A DNA stretch of 64,000 nucleotides from NCBI RefSeq assembly GCF_003600685.1, contig NZ_CP032084.1, forward strand, positions 5,704,001 to 5,768,000, given 5' to 3'. A model generated the notes under the pieces. It had not been told where the DNA came from. It saw only the letters and a program-made list of their open reading frames with translations, and did not search any database. The stretch is from Achromobacter sp. B7 (GTDB taxonomy: Bacteria > Pseudomonadota > Gammaproteobacteria > Burkholderiales > Burkholderiaceae_B). Positions 1 through 9,328 of this stretch are shown here, piece by piece. A program made the translations under genes and the position numbers. Numbering within the stretch: the stretch's first letter is position 1; each line of letters starts with the position of its first letter.

Positions 1-699
1 GCGCCCATCGTGAACGGCATCGACTGGCGCCTGCAAGCCGGCGGCTTTCATTGCCTGGTGGGCCGCAGCGGCTGCGGCAAGACCACGCTGCTGAAACTTG
101 CCGCCGGGCTATTGACGCCGCAGTCCGGCCGCGTGGTGCTGCAAGACGGCACGCCCGCCGCGCCCGGCCCGCAGCTGGGCTATGTATTTCAAGCGCCGAC
201 GCTGCTGGACTGGCAACACGTGATCGACAACGTGCTGCTGCCCGTGTCCTTGCAACGCCGACCGCTGCCGGAAGACGCACGGCGCGCGCACGATCTGCTG
301 TCCATGCTGGGCCTGTCCGACCACGCACAACACTACCCACGCCAACTGTCCGGCGGCCAGCAAAGCCGCGTGGCGCTGGCCCGCGCGCTGATTCTTGAAC
401 CCGCCTTGCTGTTGCTGGACGAACCCTTCGCGGCGCTGGACGCCATCACGCGCGGCGAGCTGCAAGACGACCTGCTGCGCATGTGCCGCCTGCGCAATAC
501 CACCGTGCTGTTCGTCACGCACGACATCAGCGAAGCCGTCTACCTGGGCGACCGCGTGGCCGTCATGCACCAGGGCCGCATGCTGGCCGACCTGCCGGTG
601 GACCTGCCCGCGCCCCGCACGCAAGCCATGCGGCACGGCGCCGCGTTCAACGCCACCTGCGCGCAGGTGTATGAATTCATGACCGGGGCGCGCCCATGA
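1..699 (+). CDS. ABC transporter ATP-binding protein, NitT/TauT type (5' partial)
   Basis: ATPase of an importer for an organic anion such as a sulfonate or nitrate-like compound; it acts at the inner face of the cytoplasmic membrane. The reading frame is open to base 1 and lacks the first ~25 residues usual for the family, so the gene begins before the window; the GTG at 10 is probably internal. Counting from that GTG: Walker A GRSGCGKTT at 18-26, Q-loop near 61, signature LSGGQQ at 113-118, Walker B LLLLDEP at 133-139, and the switch His in FVTHD near 171. The permease gene overlaps its stop by 4 bp (ATGA). Substrate is not readable from the sequence. Confidence 0.9.
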   Translation, partial: APIVNGIDWRLQAGGFHCLVGRSGCGKTTLLKLAAGLLTPQSGRVVLQDGTPAAPGPQLGYVFQAPTLLDWQHVIDNVLLPVSLQRRPLPEDARRAHDLLSMLGLSDHAQHYPRQLSGGQQSRVALARALILEPALLLLDEPFAALDAITRGELQDDLLRMCRLRNTTVLFVTHDISEAVYLGDRVAVMHQGRMLADLPVDLPAPRTQAMRHGAAFNATCAQVYEFMTGARP

Positions 700-1460
700 C
701 GCCCGCCATTCGATTCCGCGTGCTGGCGCTGGCGCTGCTTGTCGCGCTGCTTGGCGCCTGGGAAATCACCGTGCGCCAAGCCGGTATCTCGGCATTGGTG
801 CTGCCCGCCCCGTCCGCCGTCGCAAAAACCTTGTGGACCAGCCTGGCCACCGGCTACCTGTGGCCGCACATCGGCGCAACACTTGCCGAGATGCTGCTGG
901 GCCTGGCGATCGGCGGCGCGGCGGGCCTGGGCATCGGCATTGCGTTGGCCGAATCGGCCTTGCTGGACCGCGTGCTCAAGCCCTACGTGATCGTCAGCCA
1001 GGTTGTCCCCAAGCTGGCGCTGGCGCCGCTGTTCGTGGTGTGGTTCGGCTTCGGCATGGCGCCCACGGTGGTCATGACCGCGCTGATCTGTTTTTTCCCC
1101 TTGATGGAAAACACGCTGACCGGGCTGCGCCAGGTCGACCCGAACCGGCTGCAACTGTTTCGCATGCTGGGCGCCACGCGCGCGCAAACCTTGCTGCGGC
1201 TGAAGCTGCCTGCCGGCCTGCCGGGCATCCTGGCGGGACTGCGCGTGGCGCTGGTGCTGGCACTGGTGGGCGCCGTAGTGGGCGAATTCATCGGCGCCAG
1301 CCGAGGCTTGGGCGCCGTCATCATCGCTGCCCAAGGCATGATGGACACGCCCCTGATGTTCGCCGCGCTGACCGCCATTGCCGCCATCGGGTTGCTGGGC
1401 TATCAGGCCACGCTGATGCTGGAACGACGCCTGCTGCGTCCCTACGCCGATCAATCATGA
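696..1460 (+). CDS. ABC transporter permease, NitT/TauT (SsuC/TauC) type
   Basis: Membrane-spanning subunit of the importer started by the preceding ATPase. The 254-residue protein has about six hydrophobic helices and, from about residue 145, the EAA-like cytoplasmic loop that docks the ATPase (around FRMLGATRAQTLLRLKLPAG). The length is normal for SsuC/TauC-type permeases. The start codon overlaps the upstream stop by 4 bp, and its own stop overlaps the next start in the same way, so the three subunits should be translationally coupled. The substrate is unknown. Confidence 0.9.
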   Translation: MTPAIRFRVLALALLVALLGAWEITVRQAGISALVLPAPSAVAKTLWTSLATGYLWPHIGATLAEMLLGLAIGGAAGLGIGIALAESALLDRVLKPYVIVSQVVPKLALAPLFVVWFGFGMAPTVVMTALICFFPLMENTLTGLRQVDPNRLQLFRMLGATRAQTLLRLKLPAGLPGILAGLRVALVLALVGAVVGEFIGASRGLGAVIIAAQGMMDTPLMFAALTAIAAIGLLGYQATLMLERRLLRPYADQS

Positions 1461-2494
1461 CTTTCATCCGGACCGCATCCATGCATTTTTCCCCCACCCG
1501 CCGCGCCTTGCTGACGGCCGCCGCAGGCCTTGCCGCCACGTCCGTGGCGCCGCTGGCGGCACGCGCCCAGGGCGCCTCGGCCACAGCCGTTAGCGGCACC
1601 GTCACGCTGGCGGGCTGGAGCAAGCCCATCAGCGAAATCACCAACCTGCTGGCCGAGCCAGACAAGGGCTTCTTCAAGGCGCAGGGCGTCAACCTTGTCT
1701 ACCTGCCCGGCGCGGGCGGTGGCGACGCCATCCGCAACCTGCTCAGCGGCCAGGCCGACGTGGCCTTCACCGACCCCGGCTCGTTTTTCATGGCGTTGGA
1801 CAAGGGCGAAAAGCTGCGCGCCATCTACGACATCTATCCGCAAAATGTCTTCAACGTGGTGTCGTTGAAGTCGGCCAACATCACGCGGCCGGCCGACTTG
1901 AAGGGCAAGCGCATCGGCGTCTACAGCCTGTCCAGCGGCACGCGCCAGAACCTGCTGGTGATGCTGCATCAGGCCGGGCTTACCGAAGCCGATGTTGAAA
2001 TCGTCGTCACCGGCGTGCTGAACTTTGCGCCGCTGCTGCAAGGGCAAGTGGACGCCACCGCCGCCACCGACACCGGCTTGCTGGTGGGGCGCAAGCGCGG
2101 CCTGGGCGAGGTCAACGTGATGCAGGTCAGCGACACCCTGAACGTGTCCAGCGACCTGTTCGTCGTGCGCGAGTCGGCACTGCCGCAAAAGCAGGCCCTG
2201 CTGCGCGCCTTCCTGAAGGCTTATCGCGACAGCGCCGCGTGGATGATCGCGCATCCCGAAGAAGCGGCCCAACTGGCCGGCAAGCGCGCCCTTGACGGCA
2301 CCGATCTGGCCGTCAACCTGGAAGTGATCCGGCTGCGCAACGCCGCATCCATCGCATCCGGCGGCAGGCCCTTGGGCACCATCGATATCGGCTTGCTGCA
2401 ACAGGCGGCGGACGCTTACCACGCGTTGGGCCTCATCAAGCAGCCCATCGACATCGCCGCCGTTGTCGACACGCACTTGTTGCCGGAGGCATGA
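1457..2494 (+). CDS. ABC transporter substrate-binding protein, NitT/TauT type, Tat-exported
   Basis: Periplasmic binding protein of the importer encoded just upstream. The N-terminus carries a twin-arginine signal (SPTRRALLTAAAG) and a cleavage region near ARAQG, followed by an NMT1/SsuA-like fold: a segment about the domain working as sulfonate/nitrate-type receptor (LPGAGGGDAIRNLLSGQADVA). I chose the ATG at 1457, which overlaps the permease stop by 4 bp; the ATG at 1481 is an in-frame alternative that also keeps the whole signal peptide. Tat export suggests the protein folds before leaving the cytoplasm. The ligand is not known. Confidence 0.85.
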   Translation: MTFIRTASMHFSPTRRALLTAAAGLAATSVAPLAARAQGASATAVSGTVTLAGWSKPISEITNLLAEPDKGFFKAQGVNLVYLPGAGGGDAIRNLLSGQADVAFTDPGSFFMALDKGEKLRAIYDIYPQNVFNVVSLKSANITRPADLKGKRIGVYSLSSGTRQNLLVMLHQAGLTEADVEIVVTGVLNFAPLLQGQVDATAATDTGLLVGRKRGLGEVNVMQVSDTLNVSSDLFVVRESALPQKQALLRAFLKAYRDSAAWMIAHPEEAAQLAGKRALDGTDLAVNLEVIRLRNAASIASGGRPLGTIDIGLLQQAADAYHALGLIKQPIDIAAVVDTHLLPEA

Positions 2495-2495
2495 C

Positions 2496-3275
2496 ATGAA
2501 TGCGGCGTTGAAATTCGCAGGCAAGGTGGTGCTGGTGACGGGCGCCAGCCGAGGCATCGGCGCCGAAATCGCGCGCAGCTTCGCGCGTGAAGGCGCCACC
2601 GTGGTCGTCAACTATTTGCGCAACACGGCCGCGGCCGACAGCGTGGTCGCGCAATGCCAGGCCGCCGGCGGCGATGCCTGGGCCGTGCAGGGGGACGTCG
2701 GCGTTCCCGACGCCGTGCGCGCCATGGTCGACGGCATCGTGCAAGACGCCGGCCGCCTGGACATCGTCGTCAACAATGCCTTGCGGCCCTACGCGTTCGA
2801 CCCCCGCCAGCGCACCGCTTTCGATGCGCTGCAATGGCAGGACTATCAATCGCAGTTCGATGGCGCGGTCGGCGCCGCATTCAACGTGTGCCGCGCCGCA
2901 CTGCCGCATTTCAAGCAGCGCGCGCAAGGCTGCATCGTCAACATCGCCAGCAACCTGGTCGAACATCCGGTGGTGCCGTACCACGACTACACCACTGCCA
3001 AGGCCGCGCTGGTGGCATTCAGCCGCAATCTGGCGGTTGAGCTGGGGCCGTATGGCGTGCGCGTCAACTGCGTCGCCCCCGGCCTGGTCTACCCGACCGA
3101 CGCCAGCGGCGCCACGCAGGAATCATTTCGCGAGCAGCTGATTGCGGCCACGCCGCTGCGGCGCATCGCCCGCCCCCAGGACGTCGCCGGGCCGGTGCTG
3201 TTCCTGGCGTCTGACTGGAGCGGTTTCATGACGGGGCAAGTGCTGTTCGTGGACGGCGGACTGGTGATGCGCTAG
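2496..3275 (+). CDS. SDR-family NAD(P)-dependent oxidoreductase
   Basis: Classical short-chain dehydrogenase/reductase of 259 residues, FabG-like in outline. It shows the nucleotide-binding motif TGASRGIG near the N-terminus, the NNA motif, a catalytic Ser (IVNIAS), the Tyr-x3-Lys pair in YTTAKAAL, and the usual C-terminus MTGQVLFVDGG. The ATG at 2496 is preceded by GGAGG at 2485-2489; the longer reading from 2463 lies inside the upstream gene. It follows the binding-protein gene by a single base, so it probably acts on the imported compound or a derivative. The exact substrate cannot be told. Confidence 0.88.
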   Translation: MNAALKFAGKVVLVTGASRGIGAEIARSFAREGATVVVNYLRNTAAADSVVAQCQAAGGDAWAVQGDVGVPDAVRAMVDGIVQDAGRLDIVVNNALRPYAFDPRQRTAFDALQWQDYQSQFDGAVGAAFNVCRAALPHFKQRAQGCIVNIASNLVEHPVVPYHDYTTAKAALVAFSRNLAVELGPYGVRVNCVAPGLVYPTDASGATQESFREQLIAATPLRRIARPQDVAGPVLFLASDWSGFMTGQVLFVDGGLVMR

Positions 3276-3319
3276 AGTGGATTGCCCCCCGCCTCGCAGC
3301 ATCCCCACGGAGTCGCGAC

Positions 3320-5902
3320 ATGCGCGTCCGAGCCAGAGTCCTCAAGTACCTGTTCGGATGTTCCCTAGGCTTGCTGGCCTTGGCCGCCGCCCGCGTGGCC
3401 ATCGCCGACCCACCTTCCGCATCGCCGCCTGCCCCGCCCGCCGCCATCCAGATGGCGGACATTCCACTGCGAGCGGACAGCGACACCCGCTACGCCGAGG
3501 GCGTGTTGCAGCGCGTGGCCGTGACCGACCCCGACGCTACCCTGGGCCCGGCGCTTGAGGCCATCGGCAAATCCGCCGACGAAAAACTCTACGAATTCCA
3601 GCCTGCCCAACTGCGCACGTTGCCCATCATGCGCGTGGAAAGCCTGGAGCGGCACTGGGTCTTTGACGCCAACCGGCTGGCGCGCTGGCAGGCGGACCTG
3701 CGCCAGGCTACCGCCTGGTACGCCAGCGACGCCGCCGAACTGCTGCGCCGCCGCGCCGCATGGCAGGCCATCAAGGATTCTTCCTCCGCCGCCGGCCTGC
3801 CGCCCGCGCTGGCCGACCGGGTGGACGCCGTCCAGGCGCAGTTGACGGCGGCGGCGCAGGCCCTGTCCATTCCGCTCTCGCGCCAGGCCGCGCTTGAACA
3901 GCGCGCCAACGCCGTCGAAGAACGCATCAAGGCGGGTCAGCGCGCGGTCAGTGACGCCATCAACGATATCGACGCGCGGCTGATGCGCATCGATTCGCCA
4001 CCGCTCTGGGATGCAGGCAAATCGCAGGACACGGGCGAAGATACCCTGGCCCTGTTGCGCACCGGCCTGGACATCGAAGTGCGCTTCGCGCGCGACTACG
4101 GCGCGGCGGGCAGTGGCAATCAGCGCGCGCTGCATGTGCTGCAACTGTTGCTGCTGCCGCTGCTGCTGTGGCTGGCAAGAAAAAGTCGCGACGCGATTCG
4201 CGCGGGCGTCATGAGCGAAACCGCCGCCGGGGTGCTGGGCCGGCCCTTGTCCACCTGGTTGCTGCTATCGATGCTGGGCGTGCTGGCCCTGGAGCCCGAC
4301 GCACCGTTGATGGTGCAGCAGGTAGCGCTGGTGCTGGCCGCCGTGCCGGTGCTGCGCCTGCTGCCGCCGTCCGCGCGACGCCAGCTGGACCAATGGCCGC
4401 ACGTGATCACCGCACTGTTCCTGGCCGAGCGCCTGGGCTTTCTGTTCCTGGCCAACACGCTGTTCTACCGCCTGTCCACCGTGGCGCTGACCGCGCTGGC
4501 GCTGGCCGCCATCCTGTGGCTGCTGCACCGCACCCGCCGTCAGGTCCACCCTGCCGCCTCGGCACGGCTGGCGTCCATCTTGCGCGCCATCGCCTGGGGC
4601 GCCGCCGCCTTGCTGGGCGTGTCGCTGGTCGCAAACCTGTTCGGCAATGTGTCGCTGGCCGAAATGCTGACCAGCGCGGTGATCGGCTGCGGCTACTTCG
4701 GGCTGGTGCTTTATGCCGGCGTGACGGTCATCATCACCCTGCTGCAATTGCTGCTGACCCGGCAAGGCATCTCGCGCTTCCGGCTGGCGCGCGAACACGC
4801 GCCGCCGCTGGTGCAGTTGCTGATCCGCCTCTTGACCGCAACGGCCGCGGTGGGTTGGGCCGTCTACGCGATGGACCGCTTTCGCATCCTGCGCGCCACC
4901 TATGCATTCGTTACCGAAGTGCTGTCCTACACGCTGACCATCGGCGAAGTTTCCATCAGCCTGGGCAACGTGCTGCTGTTTTTTATTTCGGTGATCATCG
5001 CCTTCTGGGCGGCGCGCACCATCCGCCTGATCCTGCGCGACGAAGTGCTGACCCGCATGGCCTTGCCGCGTGGCGTGGGCAACAGCGTTGCGTCGCTGTC
5101 GTACTACCTGGTGCTGCTGCTGGGCCTGGGCATTGCGCTGTCGGCGGCGGGCTTCCAGACCAGCCAGCTGACCATCGTCTTCGGCGCGCTGGGCGTGGGC
5201 ATCGGCTTTGGCTTGCAAGGCGTGGTGAACAACTTCGTATCGGGCCTGATTCTGATGTTCGAGCGGCCGATACAACCGGGCGATGTGGTGGAGATCAGCG
5301 GCACGTCCGGCCAGGTGCGCGACATTGGCATGCGCGCCACGCGCATCAAGACATTCGAAGGCGCCGACGTGATCGTGCCCAACGGCACGCTGCTGTCGGA
5401 CAAGCTGACCAACTGGACCATGCTGGACCGCAGCCGCCGCATTGAAGCCAGCATCGGCCTGGCCTACGGCACCGACCCTCGCCAGGCGATCGCGCTGCTT
5501 GATGCCGTCGCCCGCGACACGCCCGGCATCGTTGCCGACCCCGCGCCCACGGTACTGTTCATGGGCATCGGCGCCAGCACGCTGGACTTCAGTGTGCGCG
5601 CGTGGACGTACGATTTCGACCGCTGGATCGACATCCGCAGCGATCTGTTGACGCGCCTGTACGACGCGCTGCGCCAGGCCGGCATCGAAATCGCCTTCCC
5701 GCAGCGCGATCTGCATCTGCGCACGGTGTCGGAGGAAGCCGGCGCGGCGTTGGCGCGTGCAGGCGCATCCGTCGCATCGGCGGCAGCCGAATCGGCGTCC
5801 GCTGCTTCTGCTGCCTCTGCTGCCTCTACAGCCTCTACTCGCGTCCCTTCCGCCCCTTCCGCCACCCACGAGCCGTCAGAAACCCGCCCCCCGCCGCGCT
5901 AA
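3320..5902 (+). CDS. Large MscS-family mechanosensitive channel
   Basis: 860-residue inner-membrane channel thought to release solutes on osmotic downshock. After a signal peptide (cleavage near residue 29) comes a long alpha-helical periplasmic region (to about 270), then several membrane helices. The pore helix and its glycine-rich continuation (GALGVGIGFGLQGVVNNFVS, about 617-640) and the cytoplasmic beta-domain (FERPIQPGDVVEI) follow. The architecture resembles the large MscK/YbdG-like members. The last ~70 residues are low-complexity Ala/Ser/Thr with AAS triplets encoded by 9-bp tandem repeats. Its stop overlaps the stop of the convergent amidohydrolase gene by 4 bp. Confidence 0.88.
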   Translation: MRVRARVLKYLFGCSLGLLALAAARVAIADPPSASPPAPPAAIQMADIPLRADSDTRYAEGVLQRVAVTDPDATLGPALEAIGKSADEKLYEFQPAQLRTLPIMRVESLERHWVFDANRLARWQADLRQATAWYASDAAELLRRRAAWQAIKDSSSAAGLPPALADRVDAVQAQLTAAAQALSIPLSRQAALEQRANAVEERIKAGQRAVSDAINDIDARLMRIDSPPLWDAGKSQDTGEDTLALLRTGLDIEVRFARDYGAAGSGNQRALHVLQLLLLPLLLWLARKSRDAIRAGVMSETAAGVLGRPLSTWLLLSMLGVLALEPDAPLMVQQVALVLAAVPVLRLLPPSARRQLDQWPHVITALFLAERLGFLFLANTLFYRLSTVALTALALAAILWLLHRTRRQVHPAASARLASILRAIAWGAAALLGVSLVANLFGNVSLAEMLTSAVIGCGYFGLVLYAGVTVIITLLQLLLTRQGISRFRLAREHAPPLVQLLIRLLTATAAVGWAVYAMDRFRILRATYAFVTEVLSYTLTIGEVSISLGNVLLFFISVIIAFWAARTIRLILRDEVLTRMALPRGVGNSVASLSYYLVLLLGLGIALSAAGFQTSQLTIVFGALGVGIGFGLQGVVNNFVSGLILMFERPIQPGDVVEISGTSGQVRDIGMRATRIKTFEGADVIVPNGTLLSDKLTNWTMLDRSRRIEASIGLAYGTDPRQAIALLDAVARDTPGIVADPAPTVLFMGIGASTLDFSVRAWTYDFDRWIDIRSDLLTRLYDALRQAGIEIAFPQRDLHLRTVSEEAGAALARAGASVASAAAESASAASAASAASTASTRVPSAPSATHEPSETRPPPR
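5801..5836 (+). repeat. 9-bp tandem repeat in the MscS gene tail
   Basis: Four copies of a GCTGCCTCT-like unit encode AAS/TAS triplets in the low-complexity C-terminus of the channel. The unit is a multiple of three, so gain or loss keeps the frame. Confidence 0.8.
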
Positions 5903-7071
5903 ATCGGCATCGCCGTCTTCACCAGTTCCACCCAGTAATGCGCGCCCAGCGGCAGAATGTCGTCGTTGAAATCGTAGTACGGGTTATGCACAGGCGGGTT
6001 TTCAACGCCTGGCCGCCCGGCGCCGACAAACACGTACGCGCCCGGGCGCTGTTGCAGCATATAGGCGAAATCTTCCGAGCCCATGCGCGGCGTGCAAGCT
6101 GCGTCAACCTTGTCCGCGCCCACCACGCGCGCCGCCGCACGGACCGCCAGCTGCACCTCGGCTTCCGTGTTCACGCACGCCGGATAGCCGCGAAACACCT
6201 GCACTTCGATACGGGCGCCGGAACTCACCGCCACGCCCGCGCACACTTCACGCAGGCGCCGTTCGGCCAAGTCGCGCGTGGCGGCGGTCAACGTGCGGCA
6301 ACTGCCGCGCAACATGACGCTGTTGGGCACCACGTTCCAGGTATCGCCGGCATGAATCTGCGTGATGCTTAGCGCCAATGCATCGGTGGGCTTCACATTG
6401 CGGCTGACGATGGCCTGCATGGCGGTAACCAGCTGCGCGGCCGCCACGATGGCATCGATGCCATGCTCGGGTTGCGCCGCATGGCAGCCCTTGCCGGTGA
6501 CGTTGATTTCATACGTGTCGCAATTCGCCATCACCGTGCCCACCCGCGTGGACACGGTGCCGAACGGCAGATTGGGCGAGTTGTGCAGCGCGTACACCGC
6601 GTCGCAGGGAAAAAGGTCGAACAAGCCGTCCTGCACCATGGCCAGCCCGCCACCCGCGTGTTCCTCCGCCGGCTGGAAGATCAGGTGCAGCGTGCCACGC
6701 CATTCCGGGTCCACGGCCAGGTGATGCGCTGCCCCAAGCAGCATGGCCGTATGCCCGTCGTGGCCGCAGCCGTGCATCTTGCCGGCAATGGTCGACCGGT
6801 GCGACGCGTCGCCCAGTTCCTGCATGTCCAGCGCGTCCATGTCGGCGCGCAGCCCGATCACCGGCCCCACGCCCCGCGCCAGCGTACCTACCACGCCGGT
6901 CTTGCCCAAGCCCCGATGCACCACGGCACCCGCGCGCTCCAATTCGCGCGCCACCACGTCGGCCGTGCGGAATTCACAGAAGGCGGTTTCGGGATGGGCG
7001 TGCAGGTCGCGACGCCATTCGCGCATGTTGCGCAGCAGTTCCAGACTGATGGGCGATGGGACGTTAGCCAT
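5899..7071 (-). CDS. M20-family amidohydrolase (hippurate hydrolase-like)
   Basis: 390-residue metal-dependent aminoacylase/carboxypeptidase of the M20D subfamily, cytoplasmic, cleaving N-acyl amino acids or related amides. Visible motifs are LRADMDAL (about 74-81), the metal-ligand segment MHGCGHDGH (99-107), and PAEEHAGGG (134-142) with the catalytic and ligand glutamates. GGAGAG lies about 8 nt before the ATG. It is divergent from a LysR regulator that probably controls it. The stop codons of this gene and the MscS gene overlap. The natural substrate is not determined by the sequence. Confidence 0.9.
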   Translation of the reverse strand: MANVPSPISLELLRNMREWRRDLHAHPETAFCEFRTADVVARELERAGAVVHRGLGKTGVVGTLARGVGPVIGLRADMDALDMQELGDASHRSTIAGKMHGCGHDGHTAMLLGAAHHLAVDPEWRGTLHLIFQPAEEHAGGGLAMVQDGLFDLFPCDAVYALHNSPNLPFGTVSTRVGTVMANCDTYEINVTGKGCHAAQPEHGIDAIVAAAQLVTAMQAIVSRNVKPTDALALSITQIHAGDTWNVVPNSVMLRGSCRTLTAATRDLAERRLREVCAGVAVSSGARIEVQVFRGYPACVNTEAEVQLAVRAAARVVGADKVDAACTPRMGSEDFAYMLQQRPGAYVFVGAGRPGVENPPVHNPYYDFNDDILPLGAHYWVELVKTAMPI

Positions 7072-7109
7072 GTTGCGGTCTCTCCGTAGGCAGGCTTGGG
7101 GGAAATACG

Positions 7110-7149
7110 GCTATCGACTATAGACAGGCGCGGGTACAAAGCCGATAGC
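7110..7149. promoter_or_regulatory. Candidate LysR operator between the amidohydrolase and lysR genes
   Basis: Inverted repeat GCTATCG (7110-7116) / CGATAGC (7143-7149) in the shared divergent promoter region. Placement fits a LysR-type recognition site, but the arms are short and it is only a candidate. Confidence 0.35.
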
Positions 7150-7244
7150 AATGATTGCGTCTTATCGATGCGGTTTTTGCAACGATGCAACCGGCCGAAT
7201 ACGCGGGGTGCGTCTTTCTTGAAAGCCCGTCATGGAAACCAATC

Positions 7245-8168
7245 ATGGATGATGTCCTGGAGTTCAAACGGACGCTCTGCTTGCTGCAAGTGATAGAAAC
7301 CGGCACGTTGCGCGCCGCCGCCGATCAGCTCAATACCGATCCGTCCGCCATCAGTCGCGCCATCGCCCGGTTGGAGGCAGACACCGGGCTGACGCTGCTG
7401 GAACGCCGTGGGCGCGGCGTGGTGCCTACCGACGCCGGCCGCCTGGTGGCGCTGTTCGCCCGCCGTCAGCAGGACCTGAACGAATCCTTCCAGGCCGAAG
7501 TCAACAACCTGAAAAGCGCAACGCGTGGCCATGTGGAGCTGGCGCTGGGCGAGGGCTTTGTCGACATGGTGCTGGAGCCCGTGCTGCTGTCCTTCGTGCG
7601 CAAGCACCCCGACATCACCTACAGCATCCACGTGGCCGGCACTAACGAGACCGTGCGTTGCCTGGTGCAAGAGCGCGTACAGATTGCGCTGGCCTTTCAG
7701 CCGCCCAACGATGTGCGCTTGCGATCGCACTATTCGCGCGCCGCGCCGATGCGCGTGCACGTGCACAAAGACCACCCGCTGGCGCGGTCGCGCCGTGCGT
7801 TGCGCTTGGCCGACCTGGCGCCCTACGGGTGGGCCGCCATGGACGAATCGTTTGGCGTGCGCCAGCACATCCAGGCGGCCGAGTTGGATGAAAACGTCAA
7901 GCTCAAGCCCGCGCTGCTGACCAACTCTTTCAAGATCCTGTGGGAATTCGCCAGCCAGGGGCTGGGCTATGTGGTGAACCCGCTGTCCGTGCCGCTCAAG
8001 GGCGCGCAGTTCCGCCAGATGGTGTCGCTGCCGCTGGCCAACCCCATCCTGAACAACAGCCGCACGCACGTCATCAGCCTGGCCGGCCGGCATCTGCCGC
8101 CCGCCACGGCCAGCATGCTGCGCCACATCCTGAAGACCTTTCCCGCCCTGGAGTCCCGCCGCACCTAG
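7245..8168 (+). CDS. LysR-family transcriptional regulator
   Basis: 307-residue regulator with an N-terminal winged helix-turn-helix (LRAAADQLNTDPSAISRAIARLE) and a C-terminal periplasmic-binding-like effector domain. The ATG at 7245 gives the normal LysR length; an upstream in-frame ATG at 7155 would add a non-homologous leader in the promoter region. It lies back to back with the M20 amidohydrolase, its most likely target, and just before a TctC-type binding protein that may also be under its control. The effector is unknown, plausibly an N-acyl amino acid or its product. Confidence 0.9.
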   Translation: MDDVLEFKRTLCLLQVIETGTLRAAADQLNTDPSAISRAIARLEADTGLTLLERRGRGVVPTDAGRLVALFARRQQDLNESFQAEVNNLKSATRGHVELALGEGFVDMVLEPVLLSFVRKHPDITYSIHVAGTNETVRCLVQERVQIALAFQPPNDVRLRSHYSRAAPMRVHVHKDHPLARSRRALRLADLAPYGWAAMDESFGVRQHIQAAELDENVKLKPALLTNSFKILWEFASQGLGYVVNPLSVPLKGAQFRQMVSLPLANPILNNSRTHVISLAGRHLPPATASMLRHILKTFPALESRRT

Positions 8169-8341
8169 GCCGGTCTCGCCTCAGCCGGCAGCGCCTTGGC
8201 CGGCCGCTTCCATCGATGCAAAAATCACAATGATCGGACCTCCCGCCAGTCATTGATGCGAACAATCGCCGCTGCCTAGACTGCATACGGCAGACCGGAC
8301 AACCGGCTGCGCGCCAACAGAAATGACAAGGGAGAAGCAGC

Positions 8342-9328
8342 ATGCGTTGGAATCTACCGGCCCGGATGGCCGCCGTTTGCCTTGCCGCCTGCGCCATGAC
8401 GCCGCTGGCCCATGCGGACTATCCGGCCAAGAAGCCCCTGAGCCTGGTGGTGCCGTATCCGGCGGGCGGCGCCAGCGATGCGTCCGCGCGCCAGTTTGGC
8501 GTGCACATCGCGCACGCGCTCGGGCAACAGGTGGTGGTGGAAAACGTGGGCGGCGGTGCGGGCATGCTGGGCGCGCGCCGCGTGTTGACCAGCGCGCCGG
8601 ACGGCTACACGTTCTTGCACGGGTCGCCCAACGAGGTCATCCTCAGCCCGTTCTTGAACGCCGCCGCGCATTACAAGCCCGAAGACTTCCGGCTGACGCA
8701 GCCCATCAGCGAAGCCACCATCGTGTTGCTCGCGCGCGCGGACCTGCCGGTCAATACCGTGGATGAATTCATTGCCTACGCCAAGCGGCCGGGCGCCAGC
8801 CCCCTGACCTTCGGCAGTGTGGGCGTCGGTTCGCTCTACCACATCATGACGGAATACCTGGGCCGGCGCGTGGGCGCGGAATTCCTGCACGTGCCCTATC
8901 GCGGCGCGGCGCCCGCGCTGCAAGACCTGATCGGACGCCAGGTCGATTTTGCGGTACTGCCCTACCAGCAAGCGATGGAGGGCATGGCCGCGCAACAGCA
9001 GTTGAAGATCCTGACCAGCTTTTCGGACACGCTGCCCGCTGCGCTGGCCAAGCTGCCGCTGATATCGCAAAGCAAGACCATCCCCGATTTCGTCTACACG
9101 ATCGCGGGCGGTTACTACGTGCGCCAGGACACGCCCGCCGCCGATGTGGACACCTTGCGTCGTGCCGTGGGCTATGCGCTGGAACAGCCCGACCTGCGCG
9201 CCCGCATGGAAGCCGAGGGGCGCCGCTTATTGGCGCCGATGAGCCAGCCCGACGCAGACGCCTACGCCACCGCTCAGGTCGCCAAGTACCGCCAGATGAT
9301 CCAGACGCTGGGCCTCAAGCCGATGTAG
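8342..9328 (+). CDS. Tripartite tricarboxylate transporter (TctC/Bug) solute-binding protein
   Basis: 328-residue periplasmic receptor with a Sec signal peptide (cleavage near AHA-DYP, residue 25). Bug-family landmarks are the PYPAGGASD loop that grips a ligand carboxylate, VVVENVGGGAG, and the APDGYT motif. A purine-rich site (AAGGGAGAAG) precedes the ATG. No TctA/TctB membrane genes accompany it, as is common for these orphan receptors in Bordetella relatives. The 3' end overlaps the convergent Lrp-type gene by 14 bp. The ligand is probably a carboxylic or amino acid. Confidence 0.9.
   Translation: MRWNLPARMAAVCLAACAMTPLAHADYPAKKPLSLVVPYPAGGASDASARQFGVHIAHALGQQVVVENVGGGAGMLGARRVLTSAPDGYTFLHGSPNEVILSPFLNAAAHYKPEDFRLTQPISEATIVLLARADLPVNTVDEFIAYAKRPGASPLTFGSVGVGSLYHIMTEYLGRRVGAEFLHVPYRGAAPALQDLIGRQVDFAVLPYQQAMEGMAAQQQLKILTSFSDTLPAALAKLPLISQSKTIPDFVYTIAGGYYVRQDTPAADVDTLRRAVGYALEQPDLRARMEAEGRRLLAPMSQPDADAYATAQVAKYRQMIQTLGLKPM

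Noticed and set aside
1451..2611. Long minus-strand open frame opposite the binding-protein gene
   Set aside because: It is a composition artefact: G+C-rich DNA gives long antisense frames, and the plus strand encodes a clear family member with normal motifs.
7155..7245. Earlier ATG for the LysR gene beside the amidohydrolase
   Set aside because: It would add 30 non-homologous residues and include the presumed promoter.
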